A DNA stretch of 5,779 bases from Candidatus Pacearchaeota archaeon (GTDB taxonomy: Archaea; Nanobdellota; Nanobdellia; Pacearchaeales; GW2011-AR1): NCBI GenBank assembly GCA_003693875.1, contig RFLO01000006.1, positions 1-5,779 of the forward strand. Reading direction: 5' to 3'. A program made the translations under genes and the position numbers. Below are positions 5,548 through 5,779 of the stretch, one piece after another. The notes under the pieces were generated by a model, which worked only from the letters and a program-made list of their open reading frames with translations, did not search any database and was not told the DNA's origin. Each line of letters begins with the position of its first letter. Position 1 is the stretch's first letter.

Positions 5548-5562
5548 TGCTCCTATGGAGCA
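5548..5562. repeat. Inverted repeat spanning a stop codon
   Basis: TGCTCC-TAT-GGAGCA is a perfect 6-base inverted repeat with a 3-base centre. It covers the TAG stop of the partial gene at the right edge and lies about 25 bases upstream of the nucleotidyltransferase TATA box. It could be an RNA hairpin at the end of the first transcript or an operator for the second. A chance palindrome is also possible. Confidence 0.4.
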
Positions 5563-5779
5563 TACGTCACCTTGCTATCAGCATTTAAAATGCCATCAGG
5601 AAATAAGTTAAGTTTTACCTGCTCCTGAATTGGCATATAGCTTTGTTTTTGGATAATATGGCAATATCCGGCCCTAATTTTTCTAAAAAGCTTATCCATA
5701 TCTTTTTGGGTTTTAAAGGCACAAACAGAGATTATTTTATGAGAAATTATATCAAAAAAAGAGTAGACAATATCTTCAC
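5553..5779 (-). CDS. 3' end of an unrecognised protein gene (5' end beyond the window)
   Basis: The last 74 codons of a minus-strand gene are visible, ending at TAG 5553-5555. The segment begins EDIVYSFFDIISHKI, continues KDMDKLFRKIRAGYCHIIQK, and ends NADSKVTYAP. It is mixed hydrophobic and basic, has no membrane helix, and has two cysteines. The open frame and the sensible residue mix support real coding. I do not recognise the family from this fragment. It precedes the nucleotidyltransferase on the same strand by 59 bases, so it could be a partner, but that gene has its own promoter. Confidence 0.6.
   Translation of the reverse strand, partial: EDIVYSFFDIISHKIISVCAFKTQKDMDKLFRKIRAGYCHIIQKQSYMPIQEQVKLNLFPDGILNADSKVTYAP

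Noticed and set aside
5443..5628. Plus-strand 61-codon frame across the promoter gap
   Set aside because: It crosses the TATA box and the ends of two minus-strand genes and has no coding character.
1..5779. tRNA, rRNA, CRISPR arrays or insertion sequences
   Set aside because: No cloverleaf, rRNA segment, regularly spaced repeats, transposase motifs or terminal inverted repeats were seen.

Overview
This AT-rich window is archaeal. The informational genes are all archaeal/eukaryotic in type: ribosomal protein eL43, RNA polymerase subunit P and prefoldin beta. They sit beside an archaeal SepF, a diphthamide-synthesis (Dph2-family) protein and an archaeosortase. Most transcription units have a TATA-like box centred about 25-28 bases before the chosen start codon, which points to archaeal, largely leaderless transcripts. 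The short proteins, tight packing and a stripped-down Dph2 suggest a small-genome lineage such as DPANN (Pacearchaeota/Woesearchaeota-like). That placement is an inference from gene content, not something the sequence proves.

Layout. From 1 to 2191 (minus strand) there is a cell-surface module: a 574-residue secreted, C-terminally membrane-anchored beta-rich protein, followed 30 bases later by an archaeosortase that runs off the left edge. It has its typical Cys, Arg and His. From 2192 to 2289 is a divergent promoter region. A plus-strand gene (2290-2661) encodes an unrecognised four-helix membrane protein whose 3' end overlaps the convergent Dph2-like gene by 32 bases. From 2630 to 4453 (minus strand) lie housekeeping genes. 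Read in transcription order they are eL43, rpoP and pfdB with start/stop overlaps, then sepF behind its own promoter, then the Dph2-like gene, which lacks the entire first domain of the family.

The stretch 4454-4830 has no intact gene. It holds the eL43 promoter, a GC-rich hairpin, and a frameshifted protein remnant that looks like the C-terminal half of a GNAT acetyltransferase. From 4831 to 5493 (minus) is a nucleotidyltransferase-fold protein resembling AbiEii/MNT toxins, again with its own TATA box. The right edge (5553 onward, minus) is the 3' end of an unrecognised gene whose stop codon lies in a perfect inverted repeat.

How the genes may fit together. The surface protein and archaeosortase are plausibly substrate and enzyme. 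The eL43-rpoP-pfdB group is a conserved translation/transcription/chaperone cluster. SepF implies FtsZ-based division. No complete undescribed system is evident. The most unusual items are the archaeosortase-substrate pair, the domain-1-less Dph2, the decayed acetyltransferase, and the orphan nucleotidyltransferase.
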